Shown piece after piece: positions 25,419 to 34,970 of a DNA stretch of 64,000 nt (position 1 is its first letter; every line of letters begins with the position of its first letter). The stretch is taken from contig JAFRIJ010000012.1 of assembly GCA_017432825.1 (NCBI GenBank), positions 18,501 to 82,500 on the forward strand, in the 5' to 3' direction. The DNA comes from Bacilli bacterium (GTDB lineage Bacteria > Bacillota_I > Bacilli_A > RF39 > UBA660). The notes under the pieces are model-generated. The model was not told the DNA's origin. It did no database searches and was given only the letters and a program-made list of their open reading frames with translations. The position numbers and the translations under genes are program-made.

Positions 25419-27194
25419 ATGATATTTACTTTTCAATTATTAGGAATAATAATATTAACAGGATTAATAATTATAACCTATATAAAAGAAACTAAAGATA
25501 TATTGTTTAAAAATATATTAACTACATTATATATATCACAATTATTGTATACAACAAGTTATATAGCAATAAATCAAAATATAAATAAAGAAATATTTAT
25601 AAAAGCATATTTAATATCATTAACAATATCATATTCATTTTTAGCGATTTATTACATAATTAAAGGATTAAAAAATAAATATTCAAGCAAAGAAACAATT
25701 TGTGATAATAAAACAAAATTAGCTAAAAAATTGTTTATATTTTTAAATTTAATAACAACTATCTTAATAATAATAGCAAAATTAGATATAAACTATAACC
25801 AAATATCAGGAAAAGCAATATTAGTAACAGAATTATTTATATTAATGTATTCCATTATAAATATAATAAGTTTAAAAAGCTATAATTATACAAAACATGA
25901 TAAACTAAATATTATTATCATAACGATAATTAGTATTATGTGTAATATAATAAGTTATAGCTTTATAAGAATACCCGCTGTAAATTCATCTATAACTCTA
26001 ATAGCATTAATTTTATTCTATAGCATGAATAGTAATAATGATAAAGAAATAGAAATATTACAATTAGAAAGAGAACATTCAATAAAGAATAATTTTGATA
26101 AAAGCAAATTTTTAAAAGAATTATCTCATGAAATTAGAACGCCTCTAAATACAATTGATGGTTTTTGCCAGGTAATAGAAGATTCTGACAATATAGAAAG
26201 CATCAAAGAAGACACTAAAGATATAAGAAAAGCATCAAAGGATCTAATTGAAATAATAAATGGAATTATAGATATGGCCATAATTGAATCAGGTAATTTA
26301 GAAATAATAAATGAAGCATATAATACAAAAGATTTAATAAATAATATTATTGATATAACAAATTCTAAGTTAAAAGAATCTAAAGTAAAATTTAATACCA
26401 AAATAGACAATGATATACCATCTATATTAATAGGAGATACAGAAAGAATAGAACAAGTATTACTTAGTATTATAAGTAATTCAATAAAATATACAGAACA
26501 AGGACACATAGATTTTAATATAGATTCTATTAATTCTGAAACTTTATGTAGACTTAAAATAACTATTTCTGATACAGGAATAGGTATTAAAGAAGAAGAA
26601 TTAAAGAATATATTTGATAATAATAATGATAATAATTTAGAAAAAAATAATCTAAGTTTAAGATATGCTAAAAAATTAATAGACTTAATGGACGGAAAAA
26701 TAGATGTTCAAAGTAAAGAAAATGAAGGTACAACCTTTACTATAACAATAGATCAAAAAAATACTAGTGAAATAGAAACGGTAAAGGAAAAGAAAAGTTT
26801 AAAAACATTTAGTGCCGAAGGAAAAAGAATATTATTAGTAGATGATAATAAATTAAATGTTAAAGTTGCTACTAAATTATTAGAATCATATAAAGTTGAC
26901 ATAACAGAAGCTAATAGTGGAAAAGAATGTTTAGATATATTAGAAAAAGATAATAATTATGACCTAATATTAATGGATGACTTGATGCCTAATATGAGTG
27001 GAACAGAAACTCTAGAGATATTAAAGAAAATAGAAAGAATAGAAGGATATAAAATACCAGTAGTAGTACTAACAGCAAATGCAGTACATGGAATGAAAGA
27101 AAAATATATAAATAAAGGTTTTGATGATTATCTAGCAAAACCAATTGACAAATATGAATTAAATAGAGTATTAAATAAATATTTAAAAAAGTAA
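25419..27194 (+). CDS. hybrid sensor histidine kinase with C-terminal receiver
   Basis: A 591-residue membrane kinase. About seven hydrophobic segments (residues 1-205) form a 7TM-type sensor without an obvious extracellular loop. Then come a DHp domain with His237 in FLKELSHEIRTPLN, a catalytic domain with SNSIKYT (N box) and DTGIGI (G box), and a receiver (about 468-590) with LLVDDNKLN and phospho-acceptor Asp520 in LILMDDLMP, ending in LAKPID. The next gene is an HPt protein, giving a His-Asp-His relay. No DNA-binding regulator is nearby. AGAGGAG site upstream. Confidence 0.93.
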   Translation: MIFTFQLLGIIILTGLIIITYIKETKDILFKNILTTLYISQLLYTTSYIAINQNINKEIFIKAYLISLTISYSFLAIYYIIKGLKNKYSSKETICDNKTKLAKKLFIFLNLITTILIIIAKLDINYNQISGKAILVTELFILMYSIINIISLKSYNYTKHDKLNIIIITIISIMCNIISYSFIRIPAVNSSITLIALILFYSMNSNNDKEIEILQLEREHSIKNNFDKSKFLKELSHEIRTPLNTIDGFCQVIEDSDNIESIKEDTKDIRKASKDLIEIINGIIDMAIIESGNLEIINEAYNTKDLINNIIDITNSKLKESKVKFNTKIDNDIPSILIGDTERIEQVLLSIISNSIKYTEQGHIDFNIDSINSETLCRLKITISDTGIGIKEEELKNIFDNNNDNNLEKNNLSLRYAKKLIDLMDGKIDVQSKENEGTTFTITIDQKNTSEIETVKEKKSLKTFSAEGKRILLVDDNKLNVKVATKLLESYKVDITEANSGKECLDILEKDNNYDLILMDDLMPNMSGTETLEILKKIERIEGYKIPVVVLTANAVHGMKEKYINKGFDDYLAKPIDKYELNRVLNKYLKK

Positions 27195-27203
27195 GGTGAT
27201 AAT

Positions 27204-27557
27204 ATGGAATTCTTAAAAGAAAACAATATTGATATTGAAAATAGTATAGAATTATTAGGAAGTATTGATACATATAATGAAATACTAGAAGAGTTTTTAA
27301 ACAACATTAATGATAGATTATCTAAATTAGAACAATTCAAAAATGATAATGATATGGAAAACTACAGTATAGAAGTACATGCATTAAAAAGTGATTCAAA
27401 ATATTTAGGATTTACCAAATTAGCAGAATTAGCACTAAATCATCAAACAAAAAGTGAAGAAAAAGACAGTGATTATATTAATAACAACTATGAAGAATTA
27501 ATCAATGAAGCTAATAAGATAATTGAGATTACAAAAAAATATTTAGAGAATAAATAA
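27204..27557 (+). CDS. HPt phosphotransfer protein
   Basis: A 117-residue helical protein starting 9 nt after the hybrid kinase stop, with AAGGTGAT. The HPt signature is EVHALKSDSKYLGF, with His59 as the likely phosphorylated residue. Upstream helices (LGSIDTYNEILEEFLNN) and downstream LAELALNHQTKSEE fit the four-helix HPt bundle. It should accept phosphate from the kinase's receiver and pass it to an output regulator encoded elsewhere. Confidence 0.85.
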   Translation: MEFLKENNIDIENSIELLGSIDTYNEILEEFLNNINDRLSKLEQFKNDNDMENYSIEVHALKSDSKYLGFTKLAELALNHQTKSEEKDSDYINNNYEELINEANKIIEITKKYLENK

Positions 27558-27588
27558 AGTAACTAGAAGAAATTCTAGTTGCTTTTTT
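27557..27588 (+). terminator. terminator after the HPt gene
   Basis: A 12-bp stem (27557-27568 with 27573-27584, one G-T pair), GAAA loop and T-run. Confidence 0.85.
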
Positions 27589-27656
27589 AGTAAACCAAAA
27601 GTATAAAAATATTTACATAATATAATAGATTATTTATAATTAAATTGGTGATTAAA

Positions 27657-28280
27657 ATGAATAAGCAATATGAAATAAATGAATATGGTTTATATAACAT
27701 AGATGAAATAACTAAAGAATTTGATCAAATAATTGGTATACCTTATAACGAATTAATAAATTATTTTAATGAATTATCAAATAAAATAATAAAAAAAGAA
27801 GATGTAATTGAATATTGTAACAATAATTATAATAATCTAAGAGAAAGCAAATATAAAAAAGAAATAGATGATAATATCATAAATAAAAGAATAAGTGACT
27901 ATGATATTTTATATAAAGTACTAAATATATATAAAAACAAAGGAGAAAAAATAGTAAGGATATTTCAACTATTAAAACAAAATAATACTAGTAAAGAGTT
28001 TGAAGATTATCTAAAAGAACTAGATATTAATCATTATAATATTATTGTAGTAGGAAGAGATTTAATTAGATTAGTAGAAACACTAAAAAATATAATAAGT
28101 AAATATAATTACTATTTTGAAATAATAAATAATTTTAATACTTATAATATCGAAAATTATGATGCGTTATATATAAAATATGCAAATGCATTTCCTTATG
28201 AAAATATACTAAATTCTGATGAAAACGAATTTGATAGAAGCAGTTTAACAAGAACAAAAAAGAAAAGTTATAAATTGTAG
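27657..28280 (+). CDS. hypothetical protein (207 aa)
   Basis: ATG 27657 follows TTGGTGAT; an upstream GTG at 27645 lies in that site. The protein is hydrophilic, rich in Asn, Ile and Lys, mostly helical, with no signal peptide or membrane segment. It opens MNKQYEINEYGLYNIDEITK and ends in a basic TRTKKKSYKL tail. I recognise no domain. It sits between a signalling pair and transketolase with separate signals on both sides. Confidence 0.7.
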   Translation: MNKQYEINEYGLYNIDEITKEFDQIIGIPYNELINYFNELSNKIIKKEDVIEYCNNNYNNLRESKYKKEIDDNIINKRISDYDILYKVLNIYKNKGEKIVRIFQLLKQNNTSKEFEDYLKELDINHYNIIVVGRDLIRLVETLKNIISKYNYYFEIINNFNTYNIENYDALYIKYANAFPYENILNSDENEFDRSSLTRTKKKSYKL

Positions 28281-28307
28281 AAATGTGTTTCTATTTTAAG
28301 TTAAATA

Positions 28308-28316
28308 TGATATAAT
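28308..28316 (+). promoter_or_regulatory. tkt promoter (extended -10)
   Basis: TG at 28308-28309 and TATAAT at 28311-28316, 20 nt before the ATG. Confidence 0.6.
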
Positions 28317-28336
28317 CTTATTGAAAGTGAGGGAAT

Positions 28337-30304
28337 ATGGCTAAAGTTAATGATAAATTAATGATAAATGATATAAGAAGTTTAGCACTTGATATGATTA
28401 ACGAAGCTGGAAGCGGGCATCCCGGAATAGCTTTAGGAGCAGCACCAATAATTTATACATTGTTTTCTAAACATTTAGTATTTGATCTAAACAAAAAAGA
28501 TTGGTGTAATAGAGATAGATTTGTTTTATCAGCAGGGCATGGTTCTGCGTTATTATATGCCATGTTATTTTGTATTAATGAAACAGAATATACATTAAAT
28601 GATTTAAAAAATTTTAGAAACATATATTCACATACTCCAGGCCATCCGGAATACAATTTAGATTACAGAATTGAAACAACCACTGGACCATTAGGACAAG
28701 GATTTGCTAATGCTGTAGGTATGGCTATGGCAGGAAAGTATCTAGATGATAATTTTAGCAACAAAAAATTAAGCTTATTTGATTATAATGTCTATACATT
28801 AGTTTCAGATGGAGATTTAATGGAAGGAATAAGCTACGAAGCAGCTTCAATAGCAAGTAAATATAAGCTAGATAACTTAATTGTATTATATGATAGTAAT
28901 AATGTAACATTAGATAGTAATTTAGAAGAAGATTATAGAGATAAAATATATGATATGTATCATGATTTAAATTGGAACGTAATTGAAGCTAAAAATACAG
29001 TTAAAGATATTGATAAAGCAATAAGTATTGCAAAGAAATCTAAAGAACCAAGTTTAATAATAGTAGATACCATAATTGGCGAATATTCTAAATATGAAGG
29101 AACTAATAAAATACACGGAAAATTAGAACAAGATGATTATATAGAAATAAAAGAAGAATTAGAAAATCCTGAAAAATGGGAATATGATAAAAAGAATATG
29201 CAACTATTTAGGAAAGAAATAAAAGAAAGATTAGATGGCAGTTACAATTATTGGTATAGAGATTATGAAGAATACATAAAAGAAATAGATGAAAATAAAA
29301 TAAATATTCTAAACAGTATAATAAATAATGATAATATTACATTAAAACTAGATAAAGTAATAGATACATCAAAATTATTTACAGATAGGGACCTAAGAGA
29401 TATTAACTATCAAGTGATGAATGTTATAGCAGCATTTACACCGAACTTTCTAGGCGGTACTGCTGATGTCAGCAGCAGCACTAAAACATATTTAAAAGGA
29501 AAAGATGATTACAGTATTGATAACTATAGTGGAAAAAACATAGCTTTTGATATAAGAGAACACGCTATGGGAGCAATACTAAATGGTATGGCATTATGTA
29601 ATTTAAGAGTATTTGGTAGTACGTTCCTAGTATTTGCAGATTACTTAAAACCTGCAATAAGAATGAGTGCCATAATGAATTTGCCAGTTACATATATCTT
29701 TACTCATGACAGTATATTAGTTGGACAAGATGGAAAAACACATCAACCAATTGAACAATTATCTATGCTAAGAACTATACCTAACTTTAGTGTATATAGA
29801 CCCGCTGACTATAAAGAATTAATTGGATGTTGGAACGAAATACTAGCAAATGCCAAACCATGTGCATTAGTATTGCCAAGAGGACATGTAGAAACTCAAG
29901 AATTTACCAATCCTTTGGGAATAGAATATGGAGCTTATATAATAAGTGAAGTTAAAAAAAGTCTTGACGTTATTTTGGTAGCAAGTGGTAGCGAAGTAGA
30001 ATTAGCAATGAATTTAAAAGATGAATTACTAAAAAACTATATTGAAGCAAGGGTAGTAACAGTTCCTAACTTAAACAATTTTTTAAACCAAAATAAAGAG
30101 TATAAAAATGAAGTTCTTCCTAAAGGATATAAGAAAGTAGTTATAGAGTTTTCTAATGATCCAACATGGTATAAGTTATTAAATGAGGATGATGAATTCA
30201 TATCAATAAATAAATTTGGCTTATCAGGAATGCCAGATGATTTAATGAAAGAATATGAAGTAGATATTCCAAGTTTAGTAATGAAAATAAAAAATAAAAT
30301 ATGA
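28337..30304 (+). CDS. tkt: transketolase
   Basis: A 655-residue thiamine-diphosphate enzyme of the pentose phosphate pathway. It shows NEAGSGHPGIALGAAP, GPLGQGFANAVGMAMA, VSDGDLMEGISYEA and SNNVTLD (cofactor site), plus DIREHAMGAILNGMAL, HDSILVGQDGKTHQPIEQ and LPRGHVETQ in the pyrimidine and C-terminal domains. Full length. The TGA stop (30302-30304) is one of only two in the window and abuts the GGTGAT ribosome site of mscL, so the two genes are tightly coupled. Confidence 0.97.
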   Translation: MAKVNDKLMINDIRSLALDMINEAGSGHPGIALGAAPIIYTLFSKHLVFDLNKKDWCNRDRFVLSAGHGSALLYAMLFCINETEYTLNDLKNFRNIYSHTPGHPEYNLDYRIETTTGPLGQGFANAVGMAMAGKYLDDNFSNKKLSLFDYNVYTLVSDGDLMEGISYEAASIASKYKLDNLIVLYDSNNVTLDSNLEEDYRDKIYDMYHDLNWNVIEAKNTVKDIDKAISIAKKSKEPSLIIVDTIIGEYSKYEGTNKIHGKLEQDDYIEIKEELENPEKWEYDKKNMQLFRKEIKERLDGSYNYWYRDYEEYIKEIDENKINILNSIINNDNITLKLDKVIDTSKLFTDRDLRDINYQVMNVIAAFTPNFLGGTADVSSSTKTYLKGKDDYSIDNYSGKNIAFDIREHAMGAILNGMALCNLRVFGSTFLVFADYLKPAIRMSAIMNLPVTYIFTHDSILVGQDGKTHQPIEQLSMLRTIPNFSVYRPADYKELIGCWNEILANAKPCALVLPRGHVETQEFTNPLGIEYGAYIISEVKKSLDVILVASGSEVELAMNLKDELLKNYIEARVVTVPNLNNFLNQNKEYKNEVLPKGYKKVVIEFSNDPTWYKLLNEDDEFISINKFGLSGMPDDLMKEYEVDIPSLVMKIKNKI

Positions 30305-30314
30305 GGTGATAAAA

Positions 30315-30743
30315 ATGGAAAAAGAAAATTTAAAAGAAAAAGCAAAAAAACATAAGAAAGTATTAGATGAATTTAAAGAGTTTATTTCAAAAGGAAACGT
30401 ATTAGACCTAGCAATTGGTGTAATTATTGGTGGAGCATTTCAAGGATTAGTTAAATCATTAACTGATAATTTAATATCTCCAATATTAGGTTGCTTCTCA
30501 GAGGTAGATTTTTCTTCATTTGTATTAAGAATTGGTAAACTAAATCTAAGATATGGAGCATTCCTTACTGACGTAATTAATTTCATTATTATGGCCTTTG
30601 TAGTATTCTTAATTATTAAAGCCGTAAATAAAATATTAGTTAAAAAGCCAGCACCACAAGAAGAAATAGTTGAAATTGAAAGTGATGAAGTAAAAATCTT
30701 AAAAGAAATTAGAGACGAACTAAAGAAAAATAAGAAAAATTAA
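30315..30743 (+). CDS. mscL: large-conductance mechanosensitive channel MscL
   Basis: A 142-residue inner-membrane pressure valve. A 25-residue basic N-terminal extension precedes the signature EFISKGNVLDLAIGVIIGGAF (membrane segment 1). The extracellular loop is short (LGCFSEVDFSSF), and membrane segment 2 is VINFIIMAFVVFLIIKAVNK. It ends in the cytoplasmic helix with VKILKEIRDELKKN. ATG 30315 is used; the GTG at 30306 is within GAGGTGAT. Co-transcribed with tkt. Confidence 0.95.
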   Translation: MEKENLKEKAKKHKKVLDEFKEFISKGNVLDLAIGVIIGGAFQGLVKSLTDNLISPILGCFSEVDFSSFVLRIGKLNLRYGAFLTDVINFIIMAFVVFLIIKAVNKILVKKPAPQEEIVEIESDEVKILKEIRDELKKNKKN

Positions 30744-30755
30744 TAAAATAATAAC

Positions 30756-30783
30756 AAGATAATGACAAATTATCTTTTTTTTG
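30756..30783 (+). terminator. mscL terminator fused to the next promoter
   Basis: An 8-bp stem (30756-30763 with 30769-30776), GACAA loop and T-run (30775-30782) that ends at the TG of the following extended -10. Confidence 0.85.
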
Positions 30784-30790
30784 TTATAAT
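30782..30790 (+). promoter_or_regulatory. extended -10 promoter TGtTATAAT
   Basis: TG at 30782-30783 and TATAAT at 30785-30790. A -35 would fall inside the mscL terminator and no match is seen. Confidence 0.6.
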
Positions 30791-30817
30791 GAATACATAA
30801 TAAGATAGGGTGGTAAG

Positions 30818-31519
30818 ATGAGTCAAGATTTAATTACTAATGTAAATAATACAAGTGTATATTATATTAATGATGGACAAGTTCCATTTTATATAAGTAT
30901 ACCAAATGCTAAACAAGTATCAATTGTAATTAACTTAATAGATAATCCTGATGAAATAAATGGAAGAAAAGTTGGATTAAAAGATATTACAAGCAAAATA
31001 ACTGATATTTATAAGCTGTTTAGGCAAGATAATATTGCAGTAGTTACTCCTTTAATTGAGGGAGCGTTCATGGATAAAATAAAGGAAAATGCAGAACCAA
31101 ATTATACAAGTTATCTTAACAAAGTATTAGGTTATTTAATTAATAAATCATATAGTACACTAAAGCAAAATGGTAAAGAAGTATTTCAACAAATAAAATT
31201 AAATAATAATGAATCATATAAATCATTTAATGAAAAATTTACATCAATGTACCCTGAAAGAATACAATTAGCAAAATATGATATAGCACCAGTTAATTTA
31301 ACAAATCAACCAACTAATATAAACGTTGCAACACTTACACCACCAACAGAACCACTAGCTAATACAATAAACATAGCATTAGAGGATACAAAAGAAGAAT
31401 TATCTCAAAATAACAAACACGTAAAAACATTAAAGAGAGAACCGGGCTTTGTATCTTATGTATTATTAGGAGTAATAGTAGCAATACTATCTCTAATTGG
31501 ATTATATTTATTATTATAA
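30818..31519 (+). CDS. hypothetical protein with C-terminal membrane anchor
   Basis: A 233-residue protein with GGGTGG before ATG 30818. Most of it is soluble (about 1-205, including KQVSIVINLIDNPDEINGRK and a Pro/Thr-rich stretch near 170-190). A single hydrophobic segment at about 212-233 (YVLLGVIVAILSLIGLYLLL) ends the protein, so it is tail-anchored with the bulk in the cytoplasm. No family recognised. Confidence 0.75.
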   Translation: MSQDLITNVNNTSVYYINDGQVPFYISIPNAKQVSIVINLIDNPDEINGRKVGLKDITSKITDIYKLFRQDNIAVVTPLIEGAFMDKIKENAEPNYTSYLNKVLGYLINKSYSTLKQNGKEVFQQIKLNNNESYKSFNEKFTSMYPERIQLAKYDIAPVNLTNQPTNINVATLTPPTEPLANTINIALEDTKEELSQNNKHVKTLKREPGFVSYVLLGVIVAILSLIGLYLLL

Positions 31520-31549
31520 AAAAACTGTAATCGCTTGATTACAGTTTTT
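31520..31549. terminator. bidirectional terminator
   Basis: A 13-bp stem (31520-31532 with 31537-31549) with a GCTT loop; A-run and T-run on either side serve both convergent genes. Confidence 0.9.
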
Positions 31550-31820
31550 ATCTATTAAAACTATATGAAATAGTAGCAATAACAGATCCAATCATTAAGA
31601 TAAGCATTACTATAGCAAAGATTCTACCAGCTAAATTAGTTTTATAAGTAGAATTCTTTTTTTTCTTTTTATTCTTAACTTTCTTAACTGATTTTTCTTT
31701 TTCTTTCATTTTTCTTTCTTTATTTAAATCATACAATTCTTTTTTAGAAAGAGTAGATTCATCAATAGTTTCTTCTAATTCATCATTTTTATTATGCTTA
31801 ATCTTATACTTCTTGCCCAT
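31548..31820 (-). CDS. small lysine-rich protein with C-terminal membrane segment
   Basis: A 90-residue protein: an acidic then strongly basic cytoplasmic part (KKVKNKKKKKNS around 46-57), then one hydrophobic segment (about 64-85, AGRIFAIVMLILMIGSVIAT). The ribosome site is GAGGTGG before ATG 31820. The layout resembles small Bacilli membrane proteins of unknown function. No motif for a reaction is visible. Confidence 0.75.
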   Translation of the reverse strand: MGKKYKIKHNKNDELEETIDESTLSKKELYDLNKERKMKEKEKSVKKVKNKKKKKNSTYKTNLAGRIFAIVMLILMIGSVIATISYSFNR

Positions 31821-31898
31821 TTTTCCACCTCAAATATATTATATAAAATTTTAGGAATATTTACAAGAATAAATGAGTATATTTAAGTGGTGATACAT

Positions 31899-32525
31899 AT
31901 GAAGAAAAAAATGAAGCTTAGTGAAATTATTTTACCTAACAAAAAAATAAACTACTTTGTTATAACAATATTATTACTAGGAGTAATATCAGGATCAATA
32001 TTTTTAATAGCACTAAATAAAATTGATAAAAACAACACAATATCGCAAATTAAAAACTTTATTTCAAACATTAATTCAAATAGTATTAATAATGTACAAG
32101 CCTTAAAAAATAGTCTTATTATAAATAATACTTTTACAATAATAATATGGATATTAGGCTTAACTATAATAGGAATATTATTTAATGTATTCCTTACATA
32201 TATAAAAGGATTTATAACAGGTTTTAGCATATCATCTATAATATTAACATATAAATATAAAGGTTTATTAATGGCTTTACTATATATATTTCCAAGTGTA
32301 ATATTTAACTTAATAGTAGTAACAACTCTAGCAATTTATAGTATAATGTTTAGCCATAATTTATTAAAAATAATAATATCTAAAAAGAATAATTCAAGAC
32401 TGATGTTAAAAAAATATATAGTAATATTATTATTATGTATATTATTAAGTTTCATATCTTCATTATTTGAAGTATATATATTTCCATATTTATTAAAGAT
32501 GATAATCTCTCTATATATAAAGTAA
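31899..32525 (+). CDS. spoIIM: stage II sporulation protein M
   Basis: A 208-residue membrane protein with five or six hydrophobic segments. It fits SpoIIM: FVITILLLGVISGSIF near the N-terminus, the middle LIINNTFTIIIWILGLTIIGI, then FLTYIKGFITGFSIS and YIFPSVIFNLIVVTTLAIYS, all in the family order. SpoIIM works with SpoIID and SpoIIP in septal peptidoglycan remodelling during engulfment. ATG 31899 is used because GTGGTGAT (31887-31894) overlaps upstream GTG codons. No spoIID/P nearby. Confidence 0.8.
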   Translation: MKKKMKLSEIILPNKKINYFVITILLLGVISGSIFLIALNKIDKNNTISQIKNFISNINSNSINNVQALKNSLIINNTFTIIIWILGLTIIGILFNVFLTYIKGFITGFSISSIILTYKYKGLLMALLYIFPSVIFNLIVVTTLAIYSIMFSHNLLKIIISKKNNSRLMLKKYIVILLLCILLSFISSLFEVYIFPYLLKMIISLYIK

Positions 32526-32565
32526 TAAATATATAAAATTAGTAAATATTATTACTGGTGGTAAT

Positions 32566-33621
32566 ATGACTAATAAAAATATATATAACACATTTTTATT
32601 TTTATCTAATTTAACTAGAAACTTAATAGAAGTATATTCAGTAATAATATTATATAATAAAGGATATACAATAAGTAATATCCTTTTCTTTTTATTAATA
32701 GTGTATTTTATTGCTATAACAAGTAATTATATTTCTTTAAAAATAAATTACAAAATATCTTTAATAATATCATTTATATTATATGGAATATCATATATAT
32801 ACTTATCACTAATGAATAATAATAAAATCAATCTTATTATTATAGCGATTCTATTATCTATTAGTATAAATACCTATCATACAATTAAACATTATCTAGG
32901 AATGAATTTAATATCATATAATAAAGGGAAAAATACATTAAAAATATTAATAATAACTTATATATCAACAATTATATCTAATATAATTGGAATAGTATTA
33001 ATTAAAAAAATACCAATAAAAATAACAACGATTATTATAACTATATTATCAATAATATCCATTTTTCCAATATTAAAAATTAAAATAAAAAATAATAATT
33101 ATAGTAACAAAATAATAATTAATAAAAATAAAATAATATATAGTATATTAGAACAATTTAAAGTTATATTAATTGAACTACAACCATTATATATTTATAT
33201 ATATTTAAAAAATAGTATTTCATTTATTGGATTATTTAATATTATAATTAATATTTCTAGTTTAATAACAGTAATAATAATAGATAAGTTTTTAAAAAAC
33301 AAATATTATAAATATATAAGTATTATTTTAGGAATAGTATTAATAATAAAACTAAATACAAAAAATAATATCTTGTTACTTTTAATAGCACTATTAGAAG
33401 GAATAGGAATGAAAATATATGAAAAAAATAGCATTAATAATCTATATAATAGAGGAAATAATAATATAAAAAAATATTTAATTATAGAAGAATCAATATT
33501 CTTTATTTCAAAATTTATAATAATGTTATTATTTATTTTATTAATAAAAAAATTAAAAATAATACTTTATATATGTATAATTGGACTAGTTATAAGTACA
33601 TTTTACTTAGAAGAAAAATAA
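32566..33621 (+). CDS. MFS-like multi-spanning membrane protein
   Basis: A 351-residue protein with about ten to eleven hydrophobic segments and almost no soluble loops, so it is an integral membrane protein. The two-lobed arrangement, a short basic central loop (LKIKIKNNNYSNKI) and DKFLKNKYYKYISI before a membrane segment suggest the major facilitator fold, but no diagnostic signature is clear. It follows spoIIM by 40 nt with GGTGG before the ATG, so may share its transcript. Composition is extreme in Ile and Asn, as expected from AT pressure. Confidence 0.6.
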   Translation: MTNKNIYNTFLFLSNLTRNLIEVYSVIILYNKGYTISNILFFLLIVYFIAITSNYISLKINYKISLIISFILYGISYIYLSLMNNNKINLIIIAILLSISINTYHTIKHYLGMNLISYNKGKNTLKILIITYISTIISNIIGIVLIKKIPIKITTIIITILSIISIFPILKIKIKNNNYSNKIIINKNKIIYSILEQFKVILIELQPLYIYIYLKNSISFIGLFNIIINISSLITVIIIDKFLKNKYYKYISIILGIVLIIKLNTKNNILLLLIALLEGIGMKIYEKNSINNLYNRGNNNIKKYLIIEESIFFISKFIIMLLFILLIKKLKIILYICIIGLVISTFYLEEK

Positions 33622-33673
33622 CATTGTTTTAATACTTATTTTGTTGTATAATAAAAAAAAAGGACGTGACAAA

Positions 33674-34015
33674 ATGAGTGTAAAAATAGATAGGCTTGAA
33701 CATAAATTTGCAATAGAAATAAGTACTATAATAGAAGAGGAAATAAAAGATGAAAGAATTGATTTTGTAACTATCACAGCAGTATCAATTACAAACGATT
33801 TATCATTTGCTAAAGTATACGTTACAGTATTAGATGATAGCAAAAAAGAAGAAACTATAAAAGCATTAAACAATGCAAGTAAATTTATTGAAATGGAATT
33901 ATCTAAAAGAGTAGAAATAAGAAAAATGCCAGAATTAAAATTTGTTTATGATGAATCAATAGAATATAGTAATAACATTGAGAATATTATAGAAAGAATT
34001 AATAAAAATGAATAG
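33674..34015 (+). CDS. rbfA: ribosome-binding factor A
   Basis: A 113-residue KH-type factor for 30S maturation. Seen are RLEHKFAIEISTIIEEEIKD, FVTITAVSITNDLSFAKVYV and KRVEIRKMPELKFVYDESIEY, matching the family. ATG 33674 follows AAGGACG; the upstream ATG at 33641 lies in the promoter region (TTGTTT 33624-33629, 17 bp, TATAAT 33647-33652). It overlaps nrnA by 8 nt. The rbfA-nrnA-truB order is a typical Firmicute operon. Confidence 0.94.
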   Translation: MSVKIDRLEHKFAIEISTIIEEEIKDERIDFVTITAVSITNDLSFAKVYVTVLDDSKKEETIKALNNASKFIEMELSKRVEIRKMPELKFVYDESIEYSNNIENIIERINKNE

Positions 34016-34970
34016 TGAAATAGAATTAGATAAATTAATAAATTTAATTAATAATAATAATAAATTTGCTATATTCACTCATGAATCACCAGATGGAGAC
34101 GCTATAGGAAGTAGTTTAGCTTTATATATGGGATTAAAAGAATTAAAAAAAGAAGTAGACATAATAACAGATGAATACCCTGATTGTTTTAATTTTTTAA
34201 AAGAAAGAGATAAAATTATATCTAAAGGGAAAAAAGACTATGATGTGTGCATAGCATTAGATTGTGCTACTGAAAAAAGATTATATGATCCAACTAAAGC
34301 ATTTTATAAATCAATCCATACAATATCAATTGATCATCATGCAAGTAATACCTTTTATGCAGAATGCAATTATGTAGAAGATAAAAGTCCTGCAACATGT
34401 AAAACATTAGTTAGAATATTTAAAAAATTAAATATAGCTATAACAAAAGAAATAGGTGAAGCCATAATGATGGGAATAATAACAGATTCAGGAGGATTTA
34501 GATATGATACAGTAGATGATGAAACTTTTGAAATAGCTGCAGAAATGTTAGATGTAGGAGTAAACATAAGTAATATTTATAGAAATACATTTGATAAACA
34601 AACAAAATCACAATTCGAATTATCTAAAATAGCAACTTCAAGATTAAAATTTATTAATGAAGATAGAATTGCAATTACATACATAACATTAGAAGATATA
34701 AAAAAAACTAATGCCAAAACTGGAGACCACGAAGGTATAGTTAATATAGGAAGAAAAGTAGAAGGAGTACTTGTATCAATATTTTTAAGAGAAACAGAAA
34801 AAAACATATATAAAATATCTCTAAGAAGTAATTCAGATGATATTAATGTATCTGAAATAGCAGAAGCATTTGATGGAGGCGGACATAGTAAAGCAGCAGG
34901 ATGCATTATAAATGGATCTTTAGAAAAAGCTATAAATGATTTAATAAAGGAAACAAACAAAAAAATATGA
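34008..34970 (+). CDS. nrnA: bifunctional oligoribonuclease / pAp phosphatase NrnA
   Basis: A 320-residue DHH-DHHA1 phosphoesterase that degrades nanoRNAs and pAp. Metal motifs are HESPDGDAIGSSLAL, DCAT near residue 86, and DHHASN; DHHA1 has DGGGHSKAAGC. It overlaps rbfA upstream and truB downstream (ATGA, 34967-34970), so translation is coupled across the operon. Its TGA stop exists only within that ATGA overlap. Confidence 0.95.
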   Translation: MNSEIELDKLINLINNNNKFAIFTHESPDGDAIGSSLALYMGLKELKKEVDIITDEYPDCFNFLKERDKIISKGKKDYDVCIALDCATEKRLYDPTKAFYKSIHTISIDHHASNTFYAECNYVEDKSPATCKTLVRIFKKLNIAITKEIGEAIMMGIITDSGGFRYDTVDDETFEIAAEMLDVGVNISNIYRNTFDKQTKSQFELSKIATSRLKFINEDRIAITYITLEDIKKTNAKTGDHEGIVNIGRKVEGVLVSIFLRETEKNIYKISLRSNSDDINVSEIAEAFDGGGHSKAAGCIINGSLEKAINDLIKETNKKI

